Origin: Enchytraeus crypticus
Taxonomy: Eukaryota > Annelida > Clitellata > Enchytraeida > Enchytraeidae
DNA length: 64,000 nt
Assembly: GCA_905160935.1 (NCBI GenBank)
Contig: CAJHZI010000449.1
Coordinates: 1,027,001 to 1,091,000 of the forward strand
Reading direction: 5' to 3'
Below, one piece after another: positions 48,786-62,500 of the stretch. Numbering within the stretch: the stretch's first letter is position 1; every line of letters begins with the position of its first letter. The notes beneath the pieces are model-generated. The model worked only from the letters and a program-made list of their open reading frames with translations. It made no database searches and was not told the DNA's origin. The position numbers were made by a program, and so were the translations under genes.

Positions 48786-50795
48786 CCATGTCACTTAACG
48801 TTAAGTTTCTAAACCGAAGATAACATCAGCAACAAACTATTAGCCATAAAAATGAGTAGATATATTTCATTCTAGCGGCAGGGGCAAGGCACAATATAGA
48901 CTATCAATTTCTAAACTGAGAAATTTCCACAAGCAGATATCTGACAATTCTAATATAAAAATGACAACAATTGCAATTGCGTTAAGGTGCTTCCTCATAT
49001 TAGCAATTGTTCCCTACAACACGCCTGTGCATTCTCGCAGGATCTATTTCCAAGTTTTTCATATTCACTCACCGCTCTTAAGATGAAAAATGTTTCAGAC
49101 GTTGAGATTAACATGACTAAGAAATTATAACAATTATCATCAATATTTGTACAATTTAATGTCCCGGGGGCTTAAATATTGTCATAAACACATTATATTA
49201 ATACATTTTCGTTGAAAGACACTCTGCTTTAAAGCAAAATGCAAAACTTGCGATTAATTAGATCAAAACACAAATCCAAAAATGGAGCATAATGCCAAAA
49301 CGCATTAGCGATTCATCTTGAACAATGTAATTTAGCATGAAAGCATTTAAGCAGTGTAATAATCTAGTGACGTAAACAATAGTCACATAACAAAAATTAT
49401 CTCCTAAAATATGTATCATTCGTAAGAGCAAAATTACCAGCTCTAGGCTTGCCTCAATTGGACAATATTGAAAAAAGGCGAATAAATGATCAGAATCGTA
49501 TGCTGGTCTATAAAATGCATATTTTATTTTAACATGCTGAGTGGTCTAATTTTAATTTAGGAGACTGTCGGGTCAGCAGTATGATCTATAATAAGGTTAC
49601 TATGGTGATTCTATTCTATACATGAGGTTCAAATACTCGATTCGCCAGATGTCACTGATATAATTTTTTGAGATAAAGTGACGCTAAACTGTGAAGAAAG
49701 TTACAGCAAACAACGATATCAGTAGAAATAATATTAATTCAAAAGAAACCAAGAAAATTCAATCCAATTGACCATGACCAATTCAAGACCAAGACCAATT
49801 CACCAAAGTCATCAAGAAAAGAAATCCAAAAAGACACCAGCAATACATTACTCTCCAATTATACGAATTATTATAAAGTTTGTGCAGAAACGTTACAATG
49901 CAATTTAGTTAACTGTCGTTTGTTGAAAGTAGTATTACAAAAGATTAAAGCCAGTTTTCCCAAGACCATAACGAACAGGTCAAAGATTTCCAGTAAGCTT
50001 AATCATTAGCTACTATTACCCTAGCATGATTCTACAGTAACGCAATCAAGGGAATATTTGTCTAGAAGGAAAATCAATGTTTCAAGAAGACGACAGCTGA
50101 ATCTTTATCAGATCCAGACAGTTCCAGAGTGAAGCAAAATTAAGCCCTTGCCAAAGAATGTGTGAACTTAGGAATATCGAAAAGACGATATCGGAAGTGT
50201 TAACCTAAAAGAAGATGGCTGATAACGGCGGCTCAATCTGGCAAAGGACATCGTTTTCATTGTTACATTCACAATAAGTAATATACTGAACACAAAGTAA
50301 CGCCAATTAATGTCACATATACAAGTACAATATTTCACAATATGTACAGAATTAACAACTTAATATGCATTAAAATCGCATAAAATATAGTAATAAACTG
50401 CCAGCAGAATAAGATTATTACAAACTACAACCAGTCATAGAATTAGATTTTCATTAAGCGTCAAAAAGCCGATGCCTTAACTGAGAACTTAAATGATAAG
50501 AACGGAGGGGGGATGCATTAATCCTTCTAGCCTTTGAAATAAAAATAACAAAAATTCAGCTTCCACATATTAGCGGGAGAGACTCCATTAGCTTCAACAT
50601 CGACAAAATTCAAATAATTAGCAATGGATGGATTTTGAAATTAGAACTTCAATTTCAGCACTGTTAGAATTATCGCATAAAAGAAAGTCCATTTTTAGCT
50701 TCTGCTCAATTTTATTAGCCACTAAATTTTAGACAATCACTAGAATTCATCTTAAACCCGCTGATGCCAATCAACGACGACTTTAGCGACTCTCA

Positions 50796-53700
50796 TTAAC
50801 CGCTCGTGTTGACCGTGCGACTGATGCTGCTGTTCGTTGTCATCGCCATCAACTCCCACCTGCAAAAAATATCAGTCGAATAACTGCAATCAATCAATCG
50901 ATCAATCCATGCACAATCTGGTACTCTATTCAAAATATAACAGTCAAAAAATTAGTCAAAGAATAAACAATAGTGAATTCTGTAAAATTTTGTTTTTAAT
51001 TAATACACTCTTCTAACTAATTAATTAGCAATTGTCATCAGCTAGTTAAATTTCTAATACACTCTACCTAACTCATTAATTAGCAATTGTCCTCAGTTTG
51101 TTAAATTGTCTCCTGGTACAAAAGAGCGACGCTGAATATATCCTTGATATGCTGCCAACCACCGGTTAAATGACCGAAAGGATAGCAAGCTTGTCTGAGA
51201 TGCAGAAGGCCATAGGTTCAAATCCCTACCGGACCGTCTCTGGCAATAACCTATTGTGATACAGAAACAGGCGTGTAACTTAGCTTTACTTTAGTTTTAA
51301 CTCACTATTTGTCACCTCCAAAGAAGCAAGTGCTGTTTGCTGTATCAATTCTTTCATATTTATACGCTTCTAGGACCAAGTATGGTCAAAACACGGCTGC
51401 AAAAATGAGCTCTAGCTTATCCATTGTGGAGTTGAACAATTTTTTAAGTGATTAAGTGATCAATGTCTTTTTTTCAGTGAGTTAATTTCGATGTCTAGCC
51501 ACCTGACAAGTATAATTAACTGAAGAAGACTTAGAACTTAGATCCGCACATAGAGTAATTCTTTAATTCTACTACCAGCTTGTCATGATTCTACATCCTA
51601 GAATTTACTAATTAATAAGCTGACCAATTGACAAAATCTATTTATAGAAATAAAACATTCCAATAATGGTATAGTGTATTGATGCTATCATTTAGATGCA
51701 GTAAAATATGATGTGAAATTTGACGTAATTATTTTTCCCTTCTATATTCTTTTACTTAAGTAAAGTCTTCTTAATGCTTAAACATTCGTCAAATTGATTT
51801 ACAAAGAGTTTATTAATTGAAAAAATCTTTAACTTTTTGATCAGTAGATGTCTAATTGTATTAGCTGAGTTTTTTTTAGCTAATAGTTAAATTTTTCGTA
51901 AGTTATGTTTTTCTTTAACCTGTTACACCGACCTTCATTAAACGTTAAACAAGGATTCAAGGATGACGATGATATTAAATACAGTTATATTTTCAATATT
52001 TAGACGTATTGTTTGCTCAATTGAAACTTGAATGACAACGTTGCTTTCAGTAAATAACACATATGAGAACATGTCAACATTAACCTGATATCATGCGGAA
52101 GACAGCTTATGTCCAACTTGTGCTCCAATACACTCGACATGCATAATGTGCGCAGCGTGGGAACTGCAAAAAAGAAGCAACAACTATAGTCCCTTCTTCT
52201 TTCTTCTTGGCTGGAGTCGTGGCGATGTCGGTAAGTTATTTGACCGCGGATCAGTATGTGCGGGGTTCAAAACCCGGGCTCGCCCATCACTGACAATGCT
52301 TTCGAGTGAGTAAACTGACGATAACATTAGCTTCTACCAGCTTTTTTCAAATTAATCAATCGGTAAAACAGAATTATGACAATTCTATCAGTAGCAGAAT
52401 TCAGTCATTAGCAGAATTCTATCAGACGATACATTATTTAATTGCATTAAAAACGAAATTCATATGATACAGTTGTAGAATAGTAGTTTGTACACCAATC
52501 AAATGAACATAAAAATCTATAAGAACCTCGGTATACCAAAATAATCAGTCAATAAATTTAGAAATTAATTCATTGGTAATTAAGTCGGCAAAGCAAGTAT
52601 TTAATCTTCAAGTAAATTCATAAATATATTATTCAATCACAGATTTAAACTACTAGCAAGCACACCAGCAGGACACAATAAAGTCATTAAATTATCATAT
52701 TCTCGCATAAATTTATTTATTCTACCATTTAATAGTGATTAATAATTTCTTCACTTGAGAAACATCTGTTGCTCATCAAAAATAGTTCCTATTAGTAATT
52801 GATACTAACTTTCTATTTAATATTAATATAAATATAAATAATAATTAATCATAATCATAATCAGTCATAATTCATAATCATAATTACTTGCCAAACAGCT
52901 ATATATTAACTCTATATATATAAGCAAATATAACGTATATAGTTTAACGTCTTCATCAGAGATTGGAAGCTATCCGTGTATTAACATAAAAATCAGAAGC
53001 ATAAAGTTCACTTAAAATGACTCAACAATATTTCAAAATCTGAAGCCAGGAGCGGAGGCTGATGAGTCAAACTAAAATTAGCTTGTTAATAAACTTGTGG
53101 TTGCCCGACGTAGATAAAATGCAAAACAAACAACATGATATGATTGAAAAATTTAATACAAACCAAAGTCAAGCACATACAGATCTGCTAAATCTATCAG
53201 TTTGCAGTCCTCATCGTCAAAATCTGAGTAACAGGGTCTGCAGCAATGTGCAATACAACTACAGGTAATTCAGTCAATCAATCGGGTTTCAAGGTCCGAT
53301 AAATATTATTACACGATAATAGGGTTACTCTTAAATACTCTCAAATTAAAAATAAATGTCTAGAGTTCATTAAGCTAGAAGACGATTGAACAGCCCATAT
53401 AGTGTATATGATGATTCCAGCATTCTATTTGCTGGGGGGGGGGTTCACTCTAAATGGAAAATGCATGATCCCCTGACTATAGTTTTAATCCCCTATTATT
53501 ACAATGCACTGAGTACCCCCCTCCAGGTAAGCCTTCAATCCCCTTCCAATGACCCCCCTTCTTGGAAAAATTTAACAACTATAACCCTGGGTGATTCCGT
53601 ATCAACTATTAATTGACTTATTGAAACCCATATTTCAATTTACAAGCAACTACTTACGTCATATCATAGTTAATAAATAAGCCTTTCGAGGTCGTTTATT

Positions 53701-56700
53701 GGCTAAAGAGGTCGCCAATCAGCTTATCTGTCTCTAATAAAACTGACGTTAAACTTCAACTGGCTTCCAGAATAAAATCAGCTCAACTTAATTTGACAGA
53801 GGAACAATAATTGAGTCAATTGTGCAGCTCTAAAAGTAACAAATATAGAGACAATTTAAAAGTGCACAATTTTAAAGAAATTTCAAGCATCAACATGTAG
53901 TAGAAATGGACAACTAACCTAGTACCACCGAACACATAAAGCCTATCATTCACCAGACAGCAGCACTGTCGTCTCCTGGCACACGGGCCTTTACCCCGAG
54001 GTGTTACAGCGTACCATGTGTTTTCAACTGTGCAAACATAAACATATAGCACACAATCGCTTTAGCAAAGTATCCTTAGCTGGAGCCAGTGGCGATGTCG
54101 GCAAGATATTCGATCGTGGATCAGAATGTGCGGGGTTCAAATCCTAGGCTCGCCCGTCACTGACATCGCTTTCAAGTGAGGAAACTGACGTTAACACTAG
54201 CTTTACCAGCTTTTTGCTTTACCATTACCTTTTACCCATGGTGTTAGAGTAAGTGAACGTTAGAGTATTAAGTTGACAACGTAATGTCATTATAATATTA
54301 CGCACATATCCACGTAGCAAATTAGGATACGGGTTAAGAAACGTCGGGCTCAGTTGGTACTAGGATACACTACCGTGTGAGAAGACCAAGATTTCTAGTT
54401 TTCTACGCTGCTGTGCTATGTCTCAATACAATATGAATTTCTTTTAAATATTTTCTTTTCGTATAGTTAAAACAAGTCATACGCATGCGCAGTAGAGTTT
54501 CCTTTCTAATAATAGCTGTTTTTGTAGTTTTCGTTATTTCCTTCTTTTTGCCCCCCATGGTTATTAGTAATCGTTGCCTTTTGTTGGCGCTCCAATAGCA
54601 GCCAGCGCGGATTTAGGAATAACCTCTAATGCCCTGGGGATTATTTAGATTCAAAACTGTCGACAATTGGTCTTGAAAAAGTGGTCGCCCACAAAGTATT
54701 AACTGAGGGCAACGTGGCTTTACTTCGTTCAATTGAAGCTCAGCTTAATCGAGTGCGCTAAATCCCCTCCTCTTTTGATCTAGATAATTTGACTAAACTA
54801 AGCTAAGGATATTAAGATTTCATACCAGGATTAAACTTGTACATATCATCGTAATGTATATCCTCACAACCGTTGTAACCGCCCAAGATGTACAGCTCCT
54901 CCTTGTAGACAACTAGACATACACATACAAATACATACACATCAAGTAGAAATACATACACATCACATAGAAATACATACATAGCACATAGAAATACATA
55001 CACATCGCATAGAAATACATAGACATCACATAGAAATACATACACATCACATAGAAATATGTACATAGCACATAGAAATACATACACATCACATGGAAAT
55101 ACATATGGATAATAGATACAAAAAGCAAAAAAAGAGGCAGATAATAGATACAAAAAATTTCGAAAAATGTTGCAAATAAAGTCATTAGATTAGGACTATG
55201 ACGTTTTACAGCGAAAGACATAGAAATACCATGAGATTAGGATTATGATGACACAGAACTCTAATTTGTATATATTAACATTTAGAAGTAATTATTTCGT
55301 ACTGTACAGATACAAAATCTAAAGTTTTGAAAGAGTTTAATTACTCTACATGTATTTAATAAAACAGCGACAGCACAACTGAATTTCACTTTAACGTCCC
55401 TGACTTCTTCTTATTGTGTCCAGCGTCTGACACAATTTCTCGCCCAATCATTAAACTCTCTGAAATCCTCACGCGTGACCCCATCACTGGTCAAGTTGCA
55501 GTTCATCAAATGATCAACGTCCTCCTCCTGCAGGCCGCATTCACATACTGTAGAACCATTATAGTAACCCCATCGGCTCATTGCAACCTTTATCCGACCG
55601 ACACCTGTCCTAAATCTATTTAAGCATAACCAGGTTCGTCGATCCTCATCGCACCCACACGGAAGACTTTCTGACGCTTCTACACATATTTTATCCTCTG
55701 GAACTGATTGGAGATGTTCTCTCCACATCTGGAGACGAGATTGTTCCACTGACTGAGTTAATGGTGACACGGAATTTAAGAAGCTGTGCCTTGATTTGAG
55801 TCGTGATCTCTGAGGATTTTCACCATGTAATGGATGTCGTTGATCCTGTTCTTGTCTACTTCTTTCAGCTTGGCTAGCGACATTACGTCTGATGGCTGGT
55901 GGTGCTATGCCAGAGAGCAAGTACAGACTGTCCTTACTTGTTGGTTTCAGGCAACCTGTTATATGACGACACGCAGCATTAAGAGCACTGTCAATTTTAT
56001 GGGCATGTGTGGAGCGACCTCAAACAGCGCAGGCATATTCTGCATATTCTGCGCTAGAGTAGCAGAGGGCCAATGCTGTGGAGCGTATTGTGTTGGCCTT
56101 TGCACCCCAATGAGTGTTGGCCAGTTTTCCTAATATTAAATTTCTTGTACTGACATTTGCCTTCGTCTTTCCTACATGCTGCTTGAAACTCAGAGTCCTA
56201 TCTAAAGTTACACCAAGGTATACTGGGTGTGTACAGTGTTGTAGTTCTACACCTTCCCATGTAACTTTAAGCTCCTTACTAGCATCCTTATTTCATAAAT
56301 GAAAGGCGCACACTTGTGTTTTGGTAGGATTAGGTTTTAGGTGATTTTCCACATAATATTCCGACAGTGATTCTAGGACTTCATTTAGTCGTTTTTCATT
56401 TAGTCGTCCCTGACTGACATTGCCTTATGGTGAGGAACCGGACGTTAAATTCTTATTGATTGATTTAATCAGAAACACGTTAGATGTACAATGTCACAGA
56501 AATCTGATTCTTTACTAACATGCAGAATGACTTCTGCGTCCACAAGGTTTTGCTCCCTTGACCTCCGGCTCATGCCAGGTTTGATTGATCGTATCGAATA
56601 CTTGTATTTTAGGACAATACATCTCGTTGTTCGTGTGCTGGGGTCCAAATCTATCGCTGCGTCCTCCAAACACGTACATCTTGTTTCCGATGGCGGTGGC

Positions 56701-59226
56701 CGAGTGAAAGTCTCGCCATCTGGCGGGCTTACCTCCCTGTAAATAACAGCGTTAAACCAATCGGCTAATAAATCAATCAAATCATCATCATCTCAGTTTA
56801 GCTAGGGAGTGATAAGAATAGACCTTCTTCACTCATCTCCATGGGGTGGGGAAGTTTTCAATTTGTTTCTGAAAATTTTATAGCTTTTCTTAGTTTCTCG
56901 CTAAAATTCTGTCGAATGGTAGGTCCAAATCACTATTTCTTCTAGATACATTCTTTCATCAATCATATCAATCAGAATTTCAACAAAAAGTTTATCGCAC
57001 CATAAAGATCAAACATCAATTACTTTCCTTAGATCCTACTTAGTTAACTCTTTAAACACAAGCAGTACACCTCGTCTAGAAGAGATCCTCATTGAAGTGA
57101 TCCAAAACAGAAGAGAAATGCATTATTTTTCAGATTGATTGAGCTAATAACATTTGAACGTGACCAATACCTATTCTTTGGTTTCTCAAAATATAGAAAT
57201 ATGAAGTTAATATCCTATTCTTAATAATGAGTCAATGTACAATCGGTTAATAAATAAATAAAGAAATAAATACCTTCACTTTGAGCAGTGTCCATGTTAA
57301 TGTTGTTAGTGTGAGGGCATGAACATCGTCGGAAAATCTCTGATCCTAAATAAATATATATAATCAATACAAATAAAATAAAACAATGGCAATGCACTTT
57401 TCCCTGTGCAGAGATATATAACAAATATAGTCACTGTCAAATACTAAGATAGATAATGTATACGCAGAATTACTTGAATAACGAACAGTTTTAATTGTAG
57501 ACTTACAACTGTAATGGCTGAGAAGAGCTGATATTGTAATATGCATTATAGGAGAATATTAAAACTTACAATTTGTTCAAGGATATATAAATATTTCAAA
57601 CATTAAAATAGCCTTGACCAGTCCACATTAAAATGATATAACACAGAAACATTTAGAATTACACTTGTAACCTGTTCAACGTAACCACCGAAGATAAGTA
57701 GTCGATCCTGTAGAACACAAGACGAATGCCCATCTCTGGCTCCTGGTACATTACCTGATACATTAGGACAGACCCATGTCCTGGTGCCTACGTTAGCACA
57801 TACAAACAAATTGTACAAATATATATAGATGTACACACAGATATACACAGGCCCATGAGCCCATATCAACACCTACATACACACATATATATAGGTGTAG
57901 TTACACAGATACACACAGGTCCATGAGTCCACATTAACACATACGTGCACACATTTATACAGGTGTACACACAGATACACACAGGTCCACGTGTCCAAAT
58001 CAACACATACATACGCACATACATACAGGTATATACATAGACGCACACAGGTCTACGTGTCCATATCAACACATACATACATGTAGATACACACATATAT
58101 ACAGGTATACACACAGATAGACAAAGGTTCACGTGGCAATATCAACATATGCATGCGCACATATATACAGATATATACACAGATATACACAGGTCCATGT
58201 GTTCATATCAACACATATATACGCACATACATGCAGATGTACACACAGATACACACAGGCCCACACGCACACATCAACACATATATAGAGGTGTACACAC
58301 AGATACAAACAAGCTCATTGGACCATGATCTCAACAATGAACAGCAGGTGATATAAAATATTGGAGATTTACTAACTCGGATCAAAGCAGAAGAGTCTAT
58401 TGCAGGCACCATCTTTGTCGTTTCGACCACCAAATATGAAAGCTAAATCTCTCCAGGCAGAGGCAGTGTGGCCATATCTATGATAGGGAACTGCCTTCTC
58501 ATCCCTCGGCTTATATTGTAGAAGACTCCAATGATATGACCCTGCTCAATCAATCAATCAAACCAAGAATCAGTCAATCAATCAATAAATCTCTCAATCA
58601 GTTAATCAGTCAGTAAATCAATCACTCAATCAATAAGACATACAGTCAGACCCCGGGCAGAGTAAAGAATTTCGATATATTACATTGTACAGATAAGCCT
58701 TATCTCACACTCCTGTGTAGCAGTTTGACGAAGAAGTTAAGGAAAGAAGACTTAACTAGATTCTTTAATTAAGGAACTCCAAATGTGGCTACAAGAAATG
58801 ATGGAAAGATGAGTTTAATGAACAAAATTCCAAATGAAGTTTCCAAAGTGTTTGGTATGAGATAGGGTATTTAAACCCCTCACACAACATTTCGTACCTA
58901 TGTTCAAAGTAATAAAATGCTTAACACCACTCTTCCGTATAACTTTTGAAGGATCACAACACTAGTTAGAGGATACCAAGACTCGTATGCAAAAGATACC
59001 TACATAAATAAATCCATAGAAGAGCTAGATCAATTTCTAAGGGGGGTTGGTTTTCTATGGGAGGTAGTAGACAGAAAAATGATAGGGCAGAGAGCTAGTG
59101 GAAGACTGAAACTTTCAACATTAGAAGATTTGATAAACATCTGTACATAGACATGAAAGAAAAGCAGACGATAGAAATAAGTAGCGTTAAATGTTACAGA
59201 CCTGCCAAAAGAAATTACACGGAGGA

Positions 59227-59278
<52 letters not shown>

Positions 59279-59575
59279 TGGGAGATTTAATACAGTAAAG
59301 TATTCGATTTTTTTCAAACAATTTTGAAACAATATATATCAACTGTATTGTTTCATCATGATCTATTACATTAATAAATATAAATCTTCAACAGAAATGT
59401 ATTTATGAGAAATTCACTAACTTGTGTCCAGAACATGAATATCAATGGGCCTAACTATTTCAAAATTGTCTCCGGTGCAGTATCCGCCAAAGCTATATAT
59501 GTACGAGCCAATGACAACTGCAGCGTGATTCACTCGACGTGGACCACCATCCAAATGCACTGTCCAGCGAAACAT
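50796..59575 (-). CDS. KLHDC3: Kelch domain-containing protein 3
   Basis: Complete ten-exon gene, all phases consistent: 59422-59575, 58377-58541, 57672-57787, 57274-57345, 56520-56736, 54826-54912, 53919-54027, 53164-53237, 52085-52163 and 50796-50859, giving 378 aa against 382 in human. The order follows human KLHDC3 throughout: MFRWTVHLDGGPRRVNHAAV start, YSFGGYCTGDNFE, FIFGGRNDKDGACNRLF, NVPGARDGHSSCVL, PARWRDFHSATAIGNKMYVF, ELYILGGYNG, GKGPCARRRQCCCLV, ISCLPHDIRWEL and the tail AMTTNSSISRTVNTSG. The kelch repeats form a beta-propeller. Known family role: substrate receptor of CUL2 ubiquitin ligase reading C-terminal glycine degrons, and testis-expressed; activity here is inferred. Introns carry SINEs A, E and G, a LINE remnant and two minisatellites. 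Divergent from the TPR gene at 62770. Confidence 0.95.
51170..51285 (+). repeat. tRNA-derived SINE family G copy
   Basis: AAGGATAGCAAGCTTGTCTG then a B-box-like GGTTCAAATCCC, in the last KLHDC3 intron. Confidence 0.6.
52208..52347 (+). repeat. SINE family A copy
   Basis: GGCTGGAGTCGTGGCGATGT to CTGACGATAACATTAGC, near full length, about 45 bp from the KLHDC3 exon 9 acceptor. Confidence 0.8.
54080..54218 (+). repeat. SINE family A copy
   Basis: CTGGAGCCAGTGGCGATGTC, GGGGTTCAAATCCTAGGCTC, then CTGACGTTAACACTAGC; about 50 bp from the KLHDC3 exon 7 acceptor. Confidence 0.85.
54553..54775 (+). repeat. SINE family E copy
   Basis: CCCATGGTTATTAGTAATCG, CAGCCAGCGCGGATTTAGGA, then TTCGTTCAATTGAAGCTCAG and the GAGTGCGCTAAATCC end. 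Its end is about 50 bp from the KLHDC3 exon 6 donor. Confidence 0.75.
54918..55105. repeat. 23-bp minisatellite at KLHDC3 exon 6 acceptor
   Basis: About eight units of ACATACACATCACATAGAAA plus TAC, beginning a few bases upstream (gene sense) of the acceptor at 54912. Confidence 0.92.
55405..56402 (-). pseudogene. 5'-truncated LINE remnant in KLHDC3 intron 5
   Basis: C-terminal end of a Jockey/I-like reverse transcriptase in the same direction as the host gene. Readable parts are NHLKPNPTKTQVCAF, a stop, PVYLGVTLDRTLSFKQHVGK, a further stop, then a clean frame from 55920 to 55411 with WLCLNRFRTGVGRIKVAMSR and a zinc-knuckle-like CECGLQEEDVDHLMNC. The 3' end carries GACGTTAAAGTGAAATTCAG. Two in-frame stops and loss of the catalytic palm make it dead. 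Confidence 0.8.
56403..56462 (+). repeat. Family H 3' end
   Basis: CCTTATGGTGAGGAACCGGA and CGTTAAATTCTTATTGATTG, identical in layout to the end of 3880-4085 and joined to the broken 5' edge of the LINE remnant. Confidence 0.65.
56778..56840 (-). repeat. SINE family C tail fragment
   Basis: AATCATCATCATCTCAGTTT then AGCTAGGGAGTGATAAGAAT: the LINE-derived 3' end of family C, inverted, 40 bp upstream of the KLHDC3 exon 5 acceptor. Confidence 0.6.
57796..58315. repeat. About 64-bp minisatellite at KLHDC3 exon 3 acceptor
   Basis: Seven to eight units around CACACAGGTCCACGTGTCCA and TCAACACATACATAC, with unit starts about 63-70 bp apart from 57914. The exon 3 start itself (GACCCATGTCCTGGTGCCTA on plus, then GCACATAC) resembles a diverged unit, so the array appears to grow out of the splice acceptor. 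Confidence 0.88.
58546..58640. repeat. (CAAT)n-type array at KLHDC3 exon 2 acceptor
   Basis: CAATCAATCAATCAAACC and variants, starting about 5 bp from the acceptor side of exon 58377-58541. Confidence 0.85.
59230..59275. repeat. (GA)n tract
   Basis: About 45 bp GA repeat in KLHDC3 intron 1, preceded by a diverged LINE D-like end (CAGACCTGCCAAAAG). Confidence 0.9.
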
Positions 59576-62500
59576 ACTAAACCATCACAGCCTGCCAGAG
59601 TCTACAAATACAACGATTATGCCTATAATACAAAATGATATCATAGTTTTTATTAATAACATTAGTAGAAACATATTAGCTTCTTGCAATGTAGATCCCT
59701 TTTAATGAAACATAGATAAAGGAGTTCTAAAATAGTCAATTGAAAGAATTTGGAATAGTATTCTAAATAAAAAGTAAAGCATTTAAGTCAATTATTCCTC
59801 TGCATCCACTAACTAAAATTCATTTAAAAGAAAAACTAGGCAGAGACAATGAATTGACAGGATATATAGTTAAGTATATATAGTTAATATGTAGTGTTAA
59901 AAAAATATTTTCTAGAATATTCTAGAATATAAGGTGGCACGCACAATTAGAAGTTTTATGACGTTGTTTAACAATTAAAAATGGCATATCTTACATCAGA
60001 GCTATTTATAAACTTTTTAACCATGCCACATTTAATATACAGCTTTTTATTATCTCTCAGCTGCAATAGCACGCATATGATTCATCAAAATATCTAGTTA
60101 TCGGTATTCCATTGTTTCTTCGTTTCTACAAACAATAACTAATGAATTTAACATTACTTATAAAATTCCACTAAAACTGTTTAGTTAAATTTCTATTGAT
60201 CAATACGGTTGATCGCCAAGTAGAGATTTGCTTGTAGTATCTGAATTTATTGAGATACGAAATCAATTAAGAGCACTTGGCATGAGTTTTCTGCGTTTAT
60301 ATTTTGTTAAAAACGACAAATATTTAGCTAATTTACTCAATAAAATTTGTCAGTAGTTCAGCTGTAGAAATACTCTCATAAATATAAACAATGTGTCCTC
60401 TAGCCATTAGATAGCGACCTGATTTGAGAGTAATAATAAGTTTAATAACACGCATATGAGTTATATTGAAATGTTCAGCCATTTATTTATATATCTAGCA
60501 CTTTAATATTAAATGTTAGAAGTACAGTTAGGTATTTAGTCCATTTCCGTATTAACAGTCTTTTGAATGCCCGAGATTTTACTCTCAGATTAGGGGGACT
60601 GGGACATAATTAAGCCTTAAACATATCTTTGACATATCCCTCACCTTATTCCTACCATAATCGCAACTCTGCGCAAAATTCAAGCCATAGGGCACTATAT
60701 ATATGTTAAAATTCTATAAATCTGTTCTAGAATTATGAACAAAATTAAAATAAAAGTACTGTTACTGTGTAAACAGGTCAATATTTAATGCATTTAAAAA
60801 CTGAAAAATAAGCTTTTTTATTCTATTCAAAATTTCTAAATATATCCAGTCCGTAGCTCTGATTCAGTCTCATTTAGAAATTCACAATGGATTTTAATAG
60901 CTAGTCAAGCCATCTTTAAATAACTGTAACATAATTTATTAATTATTGTAGTATGAATCAGCATAATGAAACCCTGTTTCCAAATTAAACACTTAACAAT
61001 CCAAAGAGTATAAGTAATTTTTAAAATAGACGTTAACAAAGCCACGGTGGCTCGCAACTGTCATAAATTTTTTCTTTTTTGAAACAAAAAATTAAAAAAA
61101 ACAAAAAAACAAAACAAATCTTTGTTACTATAAATAGCCACTTTGTTACTATAAATAGCTCACTAGCAGTATCTATATCACACATAGTCGATGACATTCA
61201 GCACTCGATCTTGAATCAAAGGTCAGTCTATGTGCAAAAAAGAAAGTTTATTGTCAATGACAACATCGAGCACGCGACGTCAAACCAAAGCCAAACCGAT
61301 GAGCACAAAATTAGGTAAAAAAAATGGTGCAAATTCCAAAATGCAGAAAATCAGTCCAAAGACTTTCACCTTGTAATTATCACCGCTTTTGACCTAATTT
61401 TATGGCAGTTGCTAGCCACCGTACAAAGCAGTACTATATACGCGATTCTTCGATTGTGGGCCATGTGATGGAGTTGTGCCGGAGAAACTAGTTGAACTAT
61501 GAAAAACTAGTCAACTTTCTCAAATTAACCTGTTTCAAAAAGTGGCTAGCTTTAAATTTTAAATACTCTAGAATAAGTGAATTAATTTAATTTAACAATT
61601 TAATTTAATTTTTGTTTATGATAATCGCTTTAGACACAAATATAGAATAAGTAATTCTTTATTCTGTGGCTTTAGCATAAACTATGAGTGTCTTCAACCT
61701 CTGCAATGAAGAGAAATCTCATAGAATAAAGAAAAACCATAGAAGTGTCAAAGGCAATCTCAACCATTGTAAACATTGAGTTCAAGAATTGCACAGATGC
61801 CAACAACTAATTTTGCTGGCCGGAGGTAAACAATATCAGCTGATCGTTATTTAAAGGCATAAATAATGTAATTTAAGAACAGTTGTGAAGCTTTTGAATG
61901 ATAATGAAACACTTTAGGAGCACATTTATCGTTACATCTATCCAACATATCGTTATGATATGTATGGCAAATACATCATCCTAAAACCGTTCAGAGACCG
62001 AATATCATGAAATATATCTGAAATTACAGAAATTACTATTAAATAAACATATGGCAAAGGGGCTTTGTTTAGCCTCGAGATTAAATGAATCATGTTGGAA
62101 ATCAAGTCGCTCTTGTTACAAAATTGGCATCGCTGAAACAACAGTCATGCCATATCTAGCTATTTTAAATATCTTTGAGAAATCCAGATAAATCTAGACG
62201 GAATTTAAAAAATACAGTATGTGGCAGCACTGTAACAGATGATCTTGTTTTTGTTTTTATTGATTTTATTTCATTTTGATTTTAATTCTTACAAATCTCG
62301 ACTCGGTTTATTCCTAACTGTATAATCTTGTCATTGAAGAGTTATGACATATCGCTAAACCCCTTCTTATATTTTCTTAAGTCAAATATGTTGGCGTTGT
62401 CAAATTTGATGCAACAAAATTTTGTCAAATAATCCTGTATCTTTTAAAATTAACTAGTGACATAGTCAATCTAATCTTATCTGATTTGGTTTGAGAATTT

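Larger units (their letters stand above)
45900..50795. other. Spacer between rod gene and KLHDC3
   Basis: No coiled-coil, motor-domain or other exon was recognised on either strand. It contains a SINE C tail and SINE B fragment (about 46500-46715), a GC-rich patch, two minisatellites and, near the right edge, KLHDC3 3' flank. This absence is what makes the rod gene look headless. Confidence 0.6.

Noticed and set aside
44255..50795. Myosin head or neck exons
   Set aside because: Looked for and not found in any frame on the minus strand.
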